A stretch of 64,000 bases of DNA from Siniperca chuatsi (lineage: Eukaryota > Chordata > Actinopteri > Centrarchiformes > Sinipercidae): assembly GCF_020085105.1 (NCBI RefSeq), contig NC_058063.1, forward strand, positions 16,539,262 through 16,603,261, written 5' to 3'. Of this stretch, positions 33,772-45,897 are shown piece by piece. The notes beneath the pieces are model-generated. The model was given only the letters and a program-made list of their open reading frames with translations, had not been told where the DNA came from and ran no database searches. Position 1 is the stretch's first letter. Each line of letters begins with the position of its first letter. The translations under genes and the position numbers were made by a program.

Positions 33772-36204
33772 TAAAATGTATATTGGGTTAATGTGTGCCA
33801 CTGTTGATCAGGCTGTAATTGGCCCTCCAGTATAACTGGATACCATATGATAGATGAGAGGATGTGATTTTACAAGAGTGAAAATGGTAAAACGAACGTT
33901 GAATCCCACGTGCCCAAATGTTAAGGTCTTGCTAAGTCAGATTTTTGTTGTAGAGTTTTTGTGCCAATTTTCTCTGTAGCTTGTCAGCGCTAACAAGAAA
34001 TGTTTTCTAAATAGTCCTGGCTCTTAGTTATTATGGCCAATTGCTTTCACTTGTTCATTTGGATTGCCAACTGGAATACTACTTTGCATAAAAAGGCTGC
34101 TCAGAAATGGTGACACTTCCTGTCATATAGAGTGGACATTTTCCGTTATTTACATTCTCCACCACATTGGATCATTTATATGCAGAAGAGTATGTTTTGA
34201 TTATTTTCAGAGGAAAGAAAAGAATAAATAAATACATACTCACAGCCCATTGTTTGATTGTAATTTGTCTCTTGGCAGAACATTTCTAGGCAGATGAGTC
34301 TAAACAGTCTTACGTGTATTATTTGCACACCAAATTTAATAAGTTCATCTTTTGTATCTTAGTGTATTTAGCAGTTTGTTGGTGTCTGAAATCCTGAAAT
34401 AATTCACCCTGTTGTCTATAAGGAACTACATAGTGTCTCAGATGGCAAAACAATAATTTCAGACACCACTCTGGTCAGTCCTTACTATTATTGATGCTAC
34501 TTTGTATTTTGAGTTGATGTGAGTCTATTAAATAGGATTTAATAATTCTTACTAGACATTCAGACGACAGCACAAATTGGAGACACACTGTATAGTGGAG
34601 TATGCACATGGATAGTGAATGGTTTTGGACACAACCAGTGTCTTTGTCGGGGGTCACAGTCAGCTACAGCCCAGCACTCCTGCAGCTAATGGAGATATAC
34701 TGTGTTGCTCTGATGCTGCATGGTGAAGAACAGTGTCTGAAAACGTAGCAGGGTGCATGCTTGCCAACACAGGAGCGTGACATCTGCTCTTCCATTCTCA
34801 GTTTACTCACCCTCCCTGTGCTGAGATACCCTCAGTTGCCTGTTTACACCTAAAACTAATACAGTCCTGTAATAAGTCCTACCTTCATGAACAGGTGTTG
34901 ATTCAACTGTATGGTCAGTGTGGAGGCAGTAGTTTGTGGTGCTGTTGAGCTGTACTGTGTGATACTGAGAGGTGTTTCTATTATTTACGCAACCCTCGGT
35001 GATGTAAATGGGGTGAACAAAATAGAAAATATTTCAGGTTTTAATTTACCTAAAGATTGTGTTTGAACACACATTAGAAGGTATCTGTATTCCACAATGT
35101 AGTCTAATCCCACTTTAGCCTATTCCCTATTGAATGAATAAACAACTCAGATCTGAGTTACTGCCCGGTTGCAAGGACACACCCATAGCACTAGTCACAA
35201 CTCAAGCAGCCAGGTGTGGTTCCATGAAGATTTGTCTTGACGCACAAGGACATTATTTGAATAATAAATTTGCTTCAGTGTAAAAGAAAGATCAACATTT
35301 TGACACATTATTACCCCAGCTGTAAAACATGTTTAAATACAATGGATTGTTATATGCTGACAGTACTTTTTACACAGCACTACCCCTCCAAAATCCTCAA
35401 GTATCTGGATTTCTTGGAGTTATTGGACTTGTATACACTAGGTGTTTGTTCATACGAGGCATAACAGGCTTTTACGCCTCTCTGGGGTCTAACTGACTCC
35501 ATACACAAGTAACATCATATGTAGGACAACATAGTGTACATTTCTTTGTCTGTGAATGACTTTTTGGTAAACAAAAGGAATACTTTTTTCTTCATGCAGA
35601 GTCCATAAAACACATAAAACATGAATTTTTTGTTGTAATAACAATGCTTTATGGTGATTTCTGTATTTTGTCATCTTATTGATGTGTATGTCTGCCAGTT
35701 TGTGAATGGTTAGCACTTCAATACTCATCCACATATCTTGTTTTAATAAGGCTAAAATAAAAGAAAAGCAAATATTTAAAGGAAAAACGTTGGTTATAAA
35801 TGGGGAAATAGCCTATTCGTATTTTTTGCACATACAGCATTGGTGTTTGGGACCCCAAACAATGAGAAAGTACAAGGACAAATAGTAAGTCAACATTTAA
35901 ATTAAATTGTGTGCATTATTTTGTATTGCTTGGAGTAGGCGAGTGTCAGTGTTGTTTTCATGTTTGCTGCTTGGCCACAAAACAATTCGAATACAATAAT
36001 GTGTTTCTTCTATTTTAGGATGAACAGTTATGTAATATTGCATGGATGGCACCTCCCTGTTGAACAGTCACCATTGTGATATTTGACTTTTTCACCACTA
36101 GGGGCGCAGTTCGTCCAGCAGGATCAGATGGGCGACGCTGTAAACACACTGCGCTCTTCACACCAGATAGTTGGCTTCATTCCTCTCTCCACAAGAGCTA
36201 AACG
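33772..36204. other. Spacer between finTRIM B and fusion copy B
   Basis: 33772-34905 is the finTRIM 3' flank shared with units A and C, here with the LTR site empty. 34905-35680 is present in B and partly in C (49710 onward) but missing from A. There the flank jumps from ACAGGTGT directly to CATCTTATTGATGTG. 35890-36204 is the conserved upstream region of the fusion gene, including AGGGGCGCAGTTCGTCCAGC. No gene is recognised. Confidence 0.55.
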
Positions 36205-39200
36205 ATGGGTGATATTTACCAATATCCCGTTTTCTTCGAGTGTCACAGCCTGCTCGCGGAGCAGATTAAGAAAATAGAAAAGTATTTCCGTGTTCGCCGC
36301 AAATCAGGCGGAGGGGACTGCGGAGCGCTGACGCGTGTGGATGATAACGTCTACAGCCTTGCTTTCAAATATGAGGAAAGTAGGTCATAAAACTCAACAA
36401 CTCATGTTTTTAATTATTTAATATTGCGAATTGCCTTATAATGTTGTTTTAAGACGTAGGCCTACTTATGTTTGAACTATAAGTAACTGCATAATACATT
36501 GATTTATTTCATTTTGTTCGCCTACAAAACAAAATAATATTATCTGCTATTATCTGTCGAGGTGTAGGCCTGCCGGATTCACCGGGAATGTTGAGACTGG
36601 ATCCTGAACAGCAAAATACTAATGTTAAACTTTCAGCTTCAAACTGAAGCTTAAATGCTGCCAGATGTCAAAGGAATACAGCAATAATAATCCATAAGCT
36701 GATTGACTGTACATAACTTGAGACAGTAAAATCAGCTGCTGTCAGTAGTGGAAGAAGTTCTCATATCTTTTACTTAAAGCAGCAATATCTCTGTAGAAAT
36801 ACTCTGTTACAAGTAAAACTCATTCAAGATTTCACTTAAGTAAAAGTGCAAATGTATGAACAGCAAACTACACTTACAGTATTAAAGTAAAAGTAGGCCC
36901 ACTTGTTTGGCAGAATTGTGCCTTTCAGAGAGTTATGTTACTATACTCCAGCTGTCAGATAGATGTAGTTGAGTGAAAAGTACAGTATATAAGTATAAAG
37001 CTGCATCAAATTGAAACACTCAAGTGAAGTAAAAGTGCCTCAGATTTGTACTTAAGTACAGTATTTGAGTAAATGTACTTAGTTACTTTCCATCATTGGC
37101 TGTTGTCCATAAAACATGACATTGTGACTCATGTTGAAGTATTGTATTATGGTGCACACTGTGTGAGAGAGAGGTTTACACTCTGGGCACAAACAGCAAT
37201 AGTGTTCAGTTGCATAAATAGAGGGAGGAGAATGAGAAGTAAAAAATAAGGAAAGACAGAGGATAAAAAATCCTAATGTTGCCCTACATTAGGTTTTATC
37301 ATCTGCTCTTCCTTATTTTCTAACATCAAGTGACAGAGAAAAGAGAGAAAGAGAGTCTCATCTATCCATCCATCCATCTTCTACCGCTTGGTCCCGTTAG
37401 GGGTCGCGGGTGACTGGAGCCTATCCCAGTGACTTTGGGCCTTAGGCAGGGTACACCCTGGACAGTGGCCAACTCGTCGCAGGGCTAACACAGACACAGA
37501 CAAGGACAGACAACCATTCACTCTCACATTCATTCAATACGGGCAATTTAGAGTTATCAATTAACCTACACATGCATGTCTTTGGACGGTGGGAGGAAGC
37601 CGGAGAACCCGGAGAGAACCCACGGTAACACGGGGAGGACATGCAGACTCCACCCAGAGAGATCGTGTGATGTTGGTCTGGTCCGGGAATCGAACCCACG
37701 ATCTCCTTATTGGGAGGCAGGAGCTTTAGCCGCTCTGCCACCGTGCACCCCCGAGTCTCATCTAATTATTTGAAATTCACAATAACTAATGTCACTGTTT
37801 CTGTCTTAGATCAGCAGGCAGTCCTTCAGAGATCTGAGCATGTTGTGGATGGTCTGGTGATCACTGTCCGAGGCAGCCTGGAACCTCGCACCCCCTCTCC
37901 CATCACCACCTCCACTGCAGCTCAGGTTAGGTTTCTTTGCTTTTTGCGAAAAAGAACTGAGGCAAGTAAACTGTTGTTGTCATTATTTGGATATCTCTTT
38001 TTTTAACACAGCGTGCACAGGCCATTCCTGCCTCAACTCCTCCACCAAGTGGTGAAGAATATGAACTACAACTTGATTCTTACCTCCTTCGTTACCTAAA
38101 GGAATGTCCCAAGGCTGGGAAAGAACTAGAGAAAGAACTCGCCTCTGTGGCCTGCTCTGCCCAGCTTTACCCAGAGGAGGAGAGGGTTTTAGTCAGGAGT
38201 TTAGCTCAACCTGGTGCTGTAGATGAAGCTAGAAATTGGAAAGTCAAGGTAGACAAAATCTTTGATGGCTACCTGTGCCACTATGAGGTGTTCCCTCACA
38301 AAGTTAAAGCTTTGCTTCAGTCCTGCAGCTCTGATCAGACCACAGATGAGGTGAAAGTGTACAGCGAGCCTGGGGTGGCTGTTGTGGTTGGGGAAAGTGC
38401 TCAGGTGAAGGCCAGGTTGATGGATGTAGAGGACAGGTCAGGTTTAAGTGAGACGCAAACCAGCATTCGTCGACTGGGCAAGGCCAAGCTCCGCCTCCTC
38501 TGGAAAGAGATTGAGCACAGTTTGCGACGAGATTTTCCAGGAGTGAAGGTCACGCAGGGAGATGCAGGTCAGTTAGTTTTGGAAGGCTCTGTGGAGGACA
38601 TTCTTAAGGCTGGAGATTGGATCTCTGATAAGGAGAATTTGGTGTTAGAAAGGACAGTTTCTGATAGGAGCCCACATTTTTTGGCCTTTCTAAGGAAGGC
38701 ATACGGAGGTCCGGGGGTGCTAAGTGACTTTTTAGGGGTTGGTAACAAAGTGGAAATAGAGTTACGAGACACAGAGCTACGTTTCTTCACACTCTCTGCT
38801 GATAAACTGGATGACACAGAGAAAAAACTGCAAGAAAAATTCAAGGAAGTCAAGATGGATGTGCCTAACTGCTCTGCTGTGCCATCTGAGCTTCGGGAAA
38901 AGCTGAAGTCCAAGACAAATGAGATGAACCAAGGGCAACATAGGGCTCAGGTCGTGTTTGGCTCAGACAGCGCAGTGTGCTTACTGGGCCACACGAAAAA
39001 GAGGTTGAAGAGCTGAGTGAAGCTGTCATACAGTTTATTTTGGACCAGTCTAGCGTGCAAAGCAGGGTTGCACAGAATTTGGCATCTTTAAGTTTACGTG
39101 AAGTAAACACAACAGTGGCTAGCTACAGCCTTCGTGACGGGCTCCAGGTGCTGGTGTGTCAGGGTGACATCACCAAACAGGATGCTGATGCCCTGGTGAA

Positions 39201-42200
39201 CGCTGCCAATGAAGATCTGGACCACTGTGGAGGTGTTGCTGCTGCCCTGAGTAAAGCAGGCGGTCCTGAAGTACAGAGTGAAAGCAGTGACTTAGTAAAG
39301 TATATTGGGAAAGTCCATACAGGTGAAGTGGTAGTGACCACAGGGGGGAGCTTAAACTGCAAGAAACTGCTGCATGCTGTTGGGCCTGTTGGTGGAGAAG
39401 CAGGCGGTAGAGAAAGGATCTTACTCAAAAAAACTGTCCATTCTGCTCTGAATTTAGCAGAAATCATGGAGTTCCAGTCTATAGCCATGCCCTGTATCAG
39501 CTCAGGCGTGTTTGGTGTTCCTGTCACTGTGTGCTCTGAGGCTATTGTAACTGCTGTTAAAGAGTTTGGCAGTCAGGGAGGGCGAAGTCTGAGCAGAATA
39601 ATCCTGATTGATAACAGAGGAGAGGTGGTGAGGGCCATGCAGGAAGCATGTGACAGACTTCTCCAAGTGACACAATCCGGAAACGGTGCACCAAGTGATT
39701 TGGGATTCCAGATGGATGTTGCCCAAGATGACATAGAAAAAGGAGCCACTGCTGGAGCTCCTGGAGATGGTGTCAGTCTAGAGATCATTCAGGGAACCAT
39801 CGAGACCCAGCAGGTGAGAAACCTCTCTGAGATTTTAAGAAAATGTATATGTATATTTCTTTTTAAGAAAAAAAAACTTCAGGACAGGCGCGAACCACAG
39901 GGAGATGGAGGAGGGGGGCACCAATTCATTTGATTATTTCATGCAATTATTACGTAGGCTATATCTTGTATTGCCTAATGGTGCCTATTGTAGTTGTGCG
40001 TCATCTTAAATTTAAATATTTAATCATTATGATTATTATGATTGATGATCAGTAGGCTGTTTTGGTGCCCCCTCCAGCACTTGGTGCCCTACGCACAGCA
40101 CTGGATGCGTGTGTACGTAGCGGTGGCACTGCCTACACTCAATACTGTGTCTGAATCCATCCTGTGTAGACATGGATTGAGCACTGAAGCTGCTTCTGCT
40201 CTGCTAACGCGTGTTTTTGCTACATGGGCTGCGTTAACACTGTGTTAGAGTTTGGCATTAAGCATGGCCACAATATTATAGGCCAGTGTGGTAACCCACT
40301 GTTATGAGGGGGAAGGTGCAATGCATACATTTACAGTACTGCATGGCTAAAGCCACTGAAATGCAAAACCATGGAAGCAGTGGAAATGCAGCATAATACA
40401 ATTACAGTTACTGGCATGGCAATCACCTGACTCTGCAGTTCCCTTTAGCTCTATGGAGCTATTCAGTGTCTTGTAGCTTGTTGTTTTGGCAACTTTTCTG
40501 TCTTTTAGTTTATTCTCACCGCTGTCATCAGCATTGCTTCAATTCAAGTTTTCAGCCAAAACCTCGAACAACCCACTGTATCATACCTGCTCAGCACCAA
40601 ACTGAGCTAAAAGGACAGTGAATGTCAGACTTATATTCACCAAGACTCCCAATGAATGCTTATGTTGTTCCATGTCTGCTGCATGTGGAAATAAGCAAGT
40701 GCATGCTAACAAGTTCACCATATCAACCTGATAGTCTGTCAGTGTTGTGTTTTAAAGATTGTTTCTGCTGTGCAAGTGGTCAGTTATTGCAAGATACCTG
40801 TGTTTTGAGTCTTTATAACTTTTTATGCCTGGTACTTCAGGTTACACATTTCTGAAATCTAGATTAAAATCACCCAATTTAGGAAGACGTGGATGTGAAA
40901 ATTAAGTCTATAAGAAGACGTAAAACTTATTTCTTCCTGTGGGTGTCAGCTGATTTAAACTGTGGAGTGTTCAGCCCCCACCACAGCTCCTGCTCTCCTT
41001 CTAGGTGGATGCTCTGGTATCGCCCATGGTTGGCCATGATCCTCTCTCTACCTGTGTTGGAAACACTTTGTCCAAGATGGTTGGATCCCAGCTGACTGCA
41101 GGATTTAGAAAGGAAGCAGGAGAAGCAACGCTGCCTGGTGACACAGTCCTGGTGGAGGGCTTGCCTGGACTTCCATCTAATGCAGTGTTCTTCGTCAACC
41201 TCGTTCCCTGGGATGATGACCAGGATGGAATTGCAGTCCAGGTGAGATAGTGGAGGAGTGCTTGTTTCACTTGTGTCTTACCTTCTTGTCTCCTTTACAC
41301 CATATTATAGTATTTCCTATGTCTAGCCTTAAAAATCATTGTATTCTGACCTTTTCCAGGTTCTGAGACTGGGCATCAACACAATCCTAACTTCCTGTGA
41401 GAATAGAGGGTTTGGATCTGTTGCTCTCCTGTGCTCGGGGCTGGGATTGCCCTGCATTTTCCTGACAGCGTGGTAGCCAGGGTTCTACTGGAGGAAGTTC
41501 ATAAGTTTGACCTGAACCGAGACAGCAGAACACCATTGCTGGTCCGCATCGTCATCCACCCCAGTGACGAAGAGTCTAGTGAGGTAATGGAAAATGCATT
41601 GTGCACAGACGTGTCCAAATATCTTGGCTGATGATAATGAGTGTGATTCATTTAGTGTGTCTTCGTACCGGCATTCAAAAATAACACTATTTTATAAACT
41701 CCAAATCTATTTATGGTCAATTATTGCTGAAGTAATTAACCAGTATAATCAGTTGTATTTATAAACATCAGCTAACATTTTTTCTTTCTTAACTAGATGA
41801 CTATATGCTGGAATTGGTATTAAACCATATGCTTACTTGTCTCTGCAGGTGTTCACATCTGTCCAGGAAGCTTTCCAACTGAAAAGATTAACAAAAGATG
41901 TTCACCAACCAGACCAAGGTGGGTATAGTTATTATATGACAGCAAATAATTGGAAATAAGTCCTATGGCAGCCATTTTTCATGTTTTTAAGTGCATTTGT
42001 TACTTATTTACTCTCAGATGTATTTGATTTGGCTATACTGCAGTAAAGTGTAAATTGTCACCCAGCATCAAAAAAGTATTTGTTGCTTGCATGAATAACA
42101 ATTTCTTTTCTGGAACAATTCAGGTGATTTATTCTGTCAGTGTTATAAAATGTGACTGCTGTAATGACTAATTCACCATGTTATAGATAAATATGATATA

Positions 42201-43504
42201 GAACTTTTTTAATATCTCAGTTTATTGTTTCTTTTATTTTCAACCAAATTAGCCACTGATATTTCCCCTAGATATGAGCACGCTAATGCTGTCATTCAGG
42301 AGTGCTTCTTTATCTGAGCCTTTATCTGTTTCCCAAAAAAATGACAAAACTACTCTTGAAATCTAACAGCTAAAGAAAGCAAACAAGAAAAAGAAAATGT
42401 ACTTAACAGAGTCATTCTTCTCTTCTAGTGTCAACTCCAAAGAGGATCGTCCTGCTGGGAAAAACTGGATCTGGGAAAAGCAACCTAGCTAACACCATAT
42501 TGGGAGAGAAATTGTTTACCACAAACCATTCTCCCAACTCTGGAACACGAAAATGTCAAGCAGAAACCAAATCTGTCAATGGAAGAAGCATCACTTTGAT
42601 CGACACTCCTGGTTTCTTTGATGCAGATAGATCTGAGGAGGACATGAAGCCTGAGATAGTGAGCTGTATCACAGAGTGCGCCCCTGGGCCTCATGCTTTT
42701 CTCATTGTGCTTAAAGTGGAGAAATTCACAGAGCAGGAGCAGGCTGTCATCACTAAAATCTGCCAGTATTTCTCTGAAGATGCTCTAAAATATGCTGTAA
42801 TTGTCTTCACTCATGGTGACCAGCTCCCGAAAGGAATGAAAATTGAGGAGTTTGTCAGTCAGAATAAGAATCTGAGTGACCTGGTGAAGAAGTGCGGAGG
42901 CCGGTGCCACGTCATTGATAATAAATACTGGAAGAACAAAGTGCAGAACAACTACAGGAGCAACCAGTTCCAGGTGGAGGACCTACTCAACACAATAGAC
43001 AAGATGGTGATGGAAAACAATGGAGGCTACTATGTCAATAAGATGTTACAAGCAGTGGAGAAAGAAATACAGAGAGAGGAAGAGCACATAAGACAGACAT
43101 CAGACAACATGCCAGTGGAAGAGATCAGGAAACAGGCTAAAACCAGAGTGTCTGAGAGGTTTCTGATCCAACTGGCAGGTACTGCAACAGGAGCATTGTT
43201 AGGAGCTTTTTTTGGTGTGGCAGAAATGGTTGGATTAGTTATCAAAGCTCTGCAGAACGTTAAAACGTTAATGACACTCGCACAAAGAATTCCAGCACTA
43301 GGAGAAACATGCGCTGCTGCAGCAGCAGGAGGAGCAGAAGTAGCAGTCGCTGTTGGAGTCGTGGCAGGTGTGACTGCAGCGGCAGCAGGAGCAGTAATAG
43401 GTGGTGGTATTGGACATGATGCAGCTGAGGGAGCAGAAACACCATGGGAGGCAGTAGAGATGGCAGCTAATGCTGTCATCAACAAAGGAAAAGCTACATT
43501 ATAG
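36205..43504 (+). pseudogene. Macro-GIMAP fusion copy B, two frameshifts, GTPase exon intact
   Basis: The exons are 36205-36379, 37810-37925, 38012-39813, 41005-41241, 41360-41583, 41849-41918 and 42429-43504. The splice sites and phases match copy A. Exon 1 has one extra codon (CHSLLAEQ). In exon 3 an A run at 38996-39000 carries two extra bases. The frame then closes at TGA 39014-39016, just before macrodomain 1. Exon 5 lacks one C near 41429 (GCTCTCCTG against GCTCTCCCTG). The two shifts do not compensate. The GTPase exon is fully open (P-loop GKTGSGKS, DTPGFFD, THGDQL) but has no start of its own. As written, only the RRM/KH part could be made. Expression of the GTPase would need another promoter or exon. 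Assembly indels are a real alternative. Confidence 0.82.
37364..37752 (-). mobile_element. tRNA-derived SINE in intron 1 of copy B
   Basis: On the minus strand the element begins GGGGGTGCACGGTGGCAGAG. It has a B-box-like GGGTTCGATTCC and ends in an ATGGATGGATGG tail. The 11-bp direct repeat GAGTCTCATCT flanks it (37353-37363, 37753-37763). The equivalent sites in copies A (23463) and C (55425) are empty, so it inserted after duplication. Confidence 0.8.
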
Positions 43505-43574
43505 CGATTATAGCCGAACTACATATGTATCAAATGACAATCTGAAATTGTGACACTGTGCTAGATTTGTAAAC

Positions 43575-43779
43575 AAGCAACTGTTTGTATCGTAGAAAAG
43601 GTTTCAGTCGTCATCTGGACACTGTCACAGAATCAAGAATGACTTCCATGGGAGTCATTCTCAATCTTGATTCTGATGGGAGCCGTGTCCAGATGACTAG
43701 ATGACTACGACTGAAACCTTTTCTACGATAGAACACTCCTGGACGAATGAGGGACTACACCGTCTTAAGCAACTGTTTG
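43575..43779. mobile_element. Foldback element behind copy B
   Basis: CGTAGAAAAGGTTTCAGTCG (43591) is inverted at 43708-43727. A tail, GGACGAATGAGGGACTACAC, follows. A 13-bp direct repeat, AAGCAACTGTTTG, lies on both sides (43575-43587, 43767-43779). The middle is rearranged compared with the copy at 61628, with a shortened, imperfect stem. Confidence 0.7.
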
Positions 43780-43945
43780 CTAACAAGTTTGCCAATACTG
43801 TGTTCACAGATTGTTTCTGCTGCTCCTGTGGCAAAAAGTGGCCAAAAAATAAAAATCAATGAATGCAGGTTTAAAGCTTTGCTTAGCATTGACTGCTTGA
43901 GGGCAGCTGAACAAACTTAAAACATCGTTCACATATTATCATCGT

Positions 43946-44147
43946 TTAAAGCTAGGGTAGGTAACGTTGGAGAAACTAGCAAGAGACAGCTAGATTTTGA
44001 AAGTATCCATTAGCAATGATTGGATGGGCTTATTACAGGCCTGCGACACACGGATACCAGATATTATTTCTTTTTTCCCGCAGAACATTTGATTTATTGA
44101 TTGCTGTTGGGATGTAAAGACAAATACATTACCTACCCTAGCTTTAA
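43946..44147. mobile_element. MITE with 19-bp terminal inverted repeats (unit B)
   Basis: TTAAAGCTAGGGTAGGTAA at the left end is exactly inverted at the right end. The body is 202 bp and non-coding. An identical-length copy lies at 62004-62205. The terminal TTAA fits a TTAA-targeting (piggyBac-like) origin, but this is a guess. Confidence 0.75.
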
Positions 44148-44289
44148 AGTTGTTATGTTATAGTTACCTATTTACACATCTAGCAGACACAGAGCAACAT
44201 TAGCATTTATTTAGAGTTGTGTTTCTGGCAACCTGGAAAATATTCACTCTCCTTTTTGTCTCCACCAACTCTGGAGGGAAAGATCTGCT

Positions 44290-44600
44290 CTGTTGGTGCT
44301 AAATGCTCCACTGTGTTCACCAGCTAGTCGCTAACTTTGTCTGTCTGCCGTTTGGTGTTGAGCAAGTAGTGGACTACAGAGATTTTTGCAGAAAACAACA
44401 GCTGCCTGATGAGGGTAGAAACAAGGTTGATAAGAGTTTGCTGGCCAAAAACCAAAACAATGAGCTGAAAGAGGTTAAAAAGGCTCCATAGAGTGGAAGG
44501 AACTGTAGGACAGGTGAAAATTCTATGTGGGTTTGACAACTTTCACAAAATGCATAGTGGATCCATTGTAAATACAAAAAAAAATTGATTAGTGCAGCTT
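44290..44600. repeat. Dispersed repeat shared by all three units
   Basis: It contains GAGCAAGTAGTGGACTACAG, GATAAGAGTTTGCTGGCC and ATGCATAGTGGATCCATTG, ending before GCAGCTTTAAAG. Copies lie at 29620-29910 and 62340-62670. A reverse-facing relative may lie at 58360-58640. It is non-coding. Confidence 0.5.
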
Positions 44601-45897
44601 TAAAGGGAAGAATGTTTGGGTCAGTTACCTGAAAAAGGTGGAGGGATACTCATTTGTAAAATACTTGTAAATTATGTAGTAATCATTCTAATATAAGAAC
44701 AGTGGGCTCCTGCAATCTTTATATATTGGTAATGTAAAGAGGAGAAGCATCAAGAGCAGTAGCAATGCTAGTATTTATGAGACCTTGAATTGAGATTTAT
44801 CATACAATGGATGTAGTTATGGGTGATTTTGTAATGTAAGACCTTTTCTGGTTACACAGGGAGGTCAGAGGTCAAGTTACAGTGCTGATATGTATGGATA
44901 GGGTGTCTCAGTTAAAGCTGCATCTGAAAACTTGGATGTTTGTTGGGTATTTGATGACAAAGAACATTTTGTTGTGGATACACTGTACCTGAATCACAAA
45001 GTTATTATTTAATTTAGCGGTCCCCAGCTTCGCTTTCACAGTTTAAGGATCAACATTGGTGTTTTCACTGATTTAGCTCAGGAGTTTAAATGGTTTTAGC
45101 CATTTGTCCAGCGTGTAGGAGAAAGTTTGACTCATCCTATATTAATGAAATTGTGTATAAAATAAAGTTTTTAATCAAATGTACAAGCCTTGAAATATTT
45201 AGCAGAATTTTCCTAAACCTTTGTTACAAGTTTCTGAATTTTCCTAGATGTTCCCTTAATAACTGGCCTAAAAAGTGTCCAACTTCATAGACTTGAAAGA
45301 CATTAACACATTTTCTTGATAATTGTGCAGAACTTGTGGGCTCCTTCGTGGACTTTTTGAGCTTTTTATGCACACTTTCTTAGATTTGCAATGCTACAGA
45401 CTTTGCTTGAGGGAATTACCCACCATTAGTTCATAGTTGTTGTTTTTTTTGTTGCTTTTGTACAACTTCACAATAAATAAAATACATGAATCTCAAAGCC
45501 TTTGCCCTTGCAGGGATGAATCAAGCTGCATTGAATTGAATCGAAATAAATATTGTGGAAATGTTAAAATCGGCATGACACTGAAATACCGATTCAAACT
45601 ACATGACCCCAGTTTGTATCACAGGCTTACTTTAAAATATTTGTAGTCCTAAGCCTAATTCAAGATAACCCTGATGATAGTGATGTCATCAGGGTTATTT
45701 TCTCAGACTTTGAAATATCCCTTCAGAGCCACAGAGGACATTATACAATTGTTTACAGGCTAATTAGCACAAACCAGGACTGGTCAACTGATCTTGATGT
45801 GTGAAATTGGTGTCTGCCCCTTTAACTCAGTTTCTCTGAGCACACAGGTGATGTCAGTTATAATAGGATCTGGTTCAAGCAGGGAGTCAGCTCCTTG

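Noticed and set aside
44303-44491. Short frame in the spacer behind copy B, also at 62340-62520
   Set aside because: It lies in a dispersed teleost repeat with copies in all units. The translation changes frame between copies and shows no constraint.
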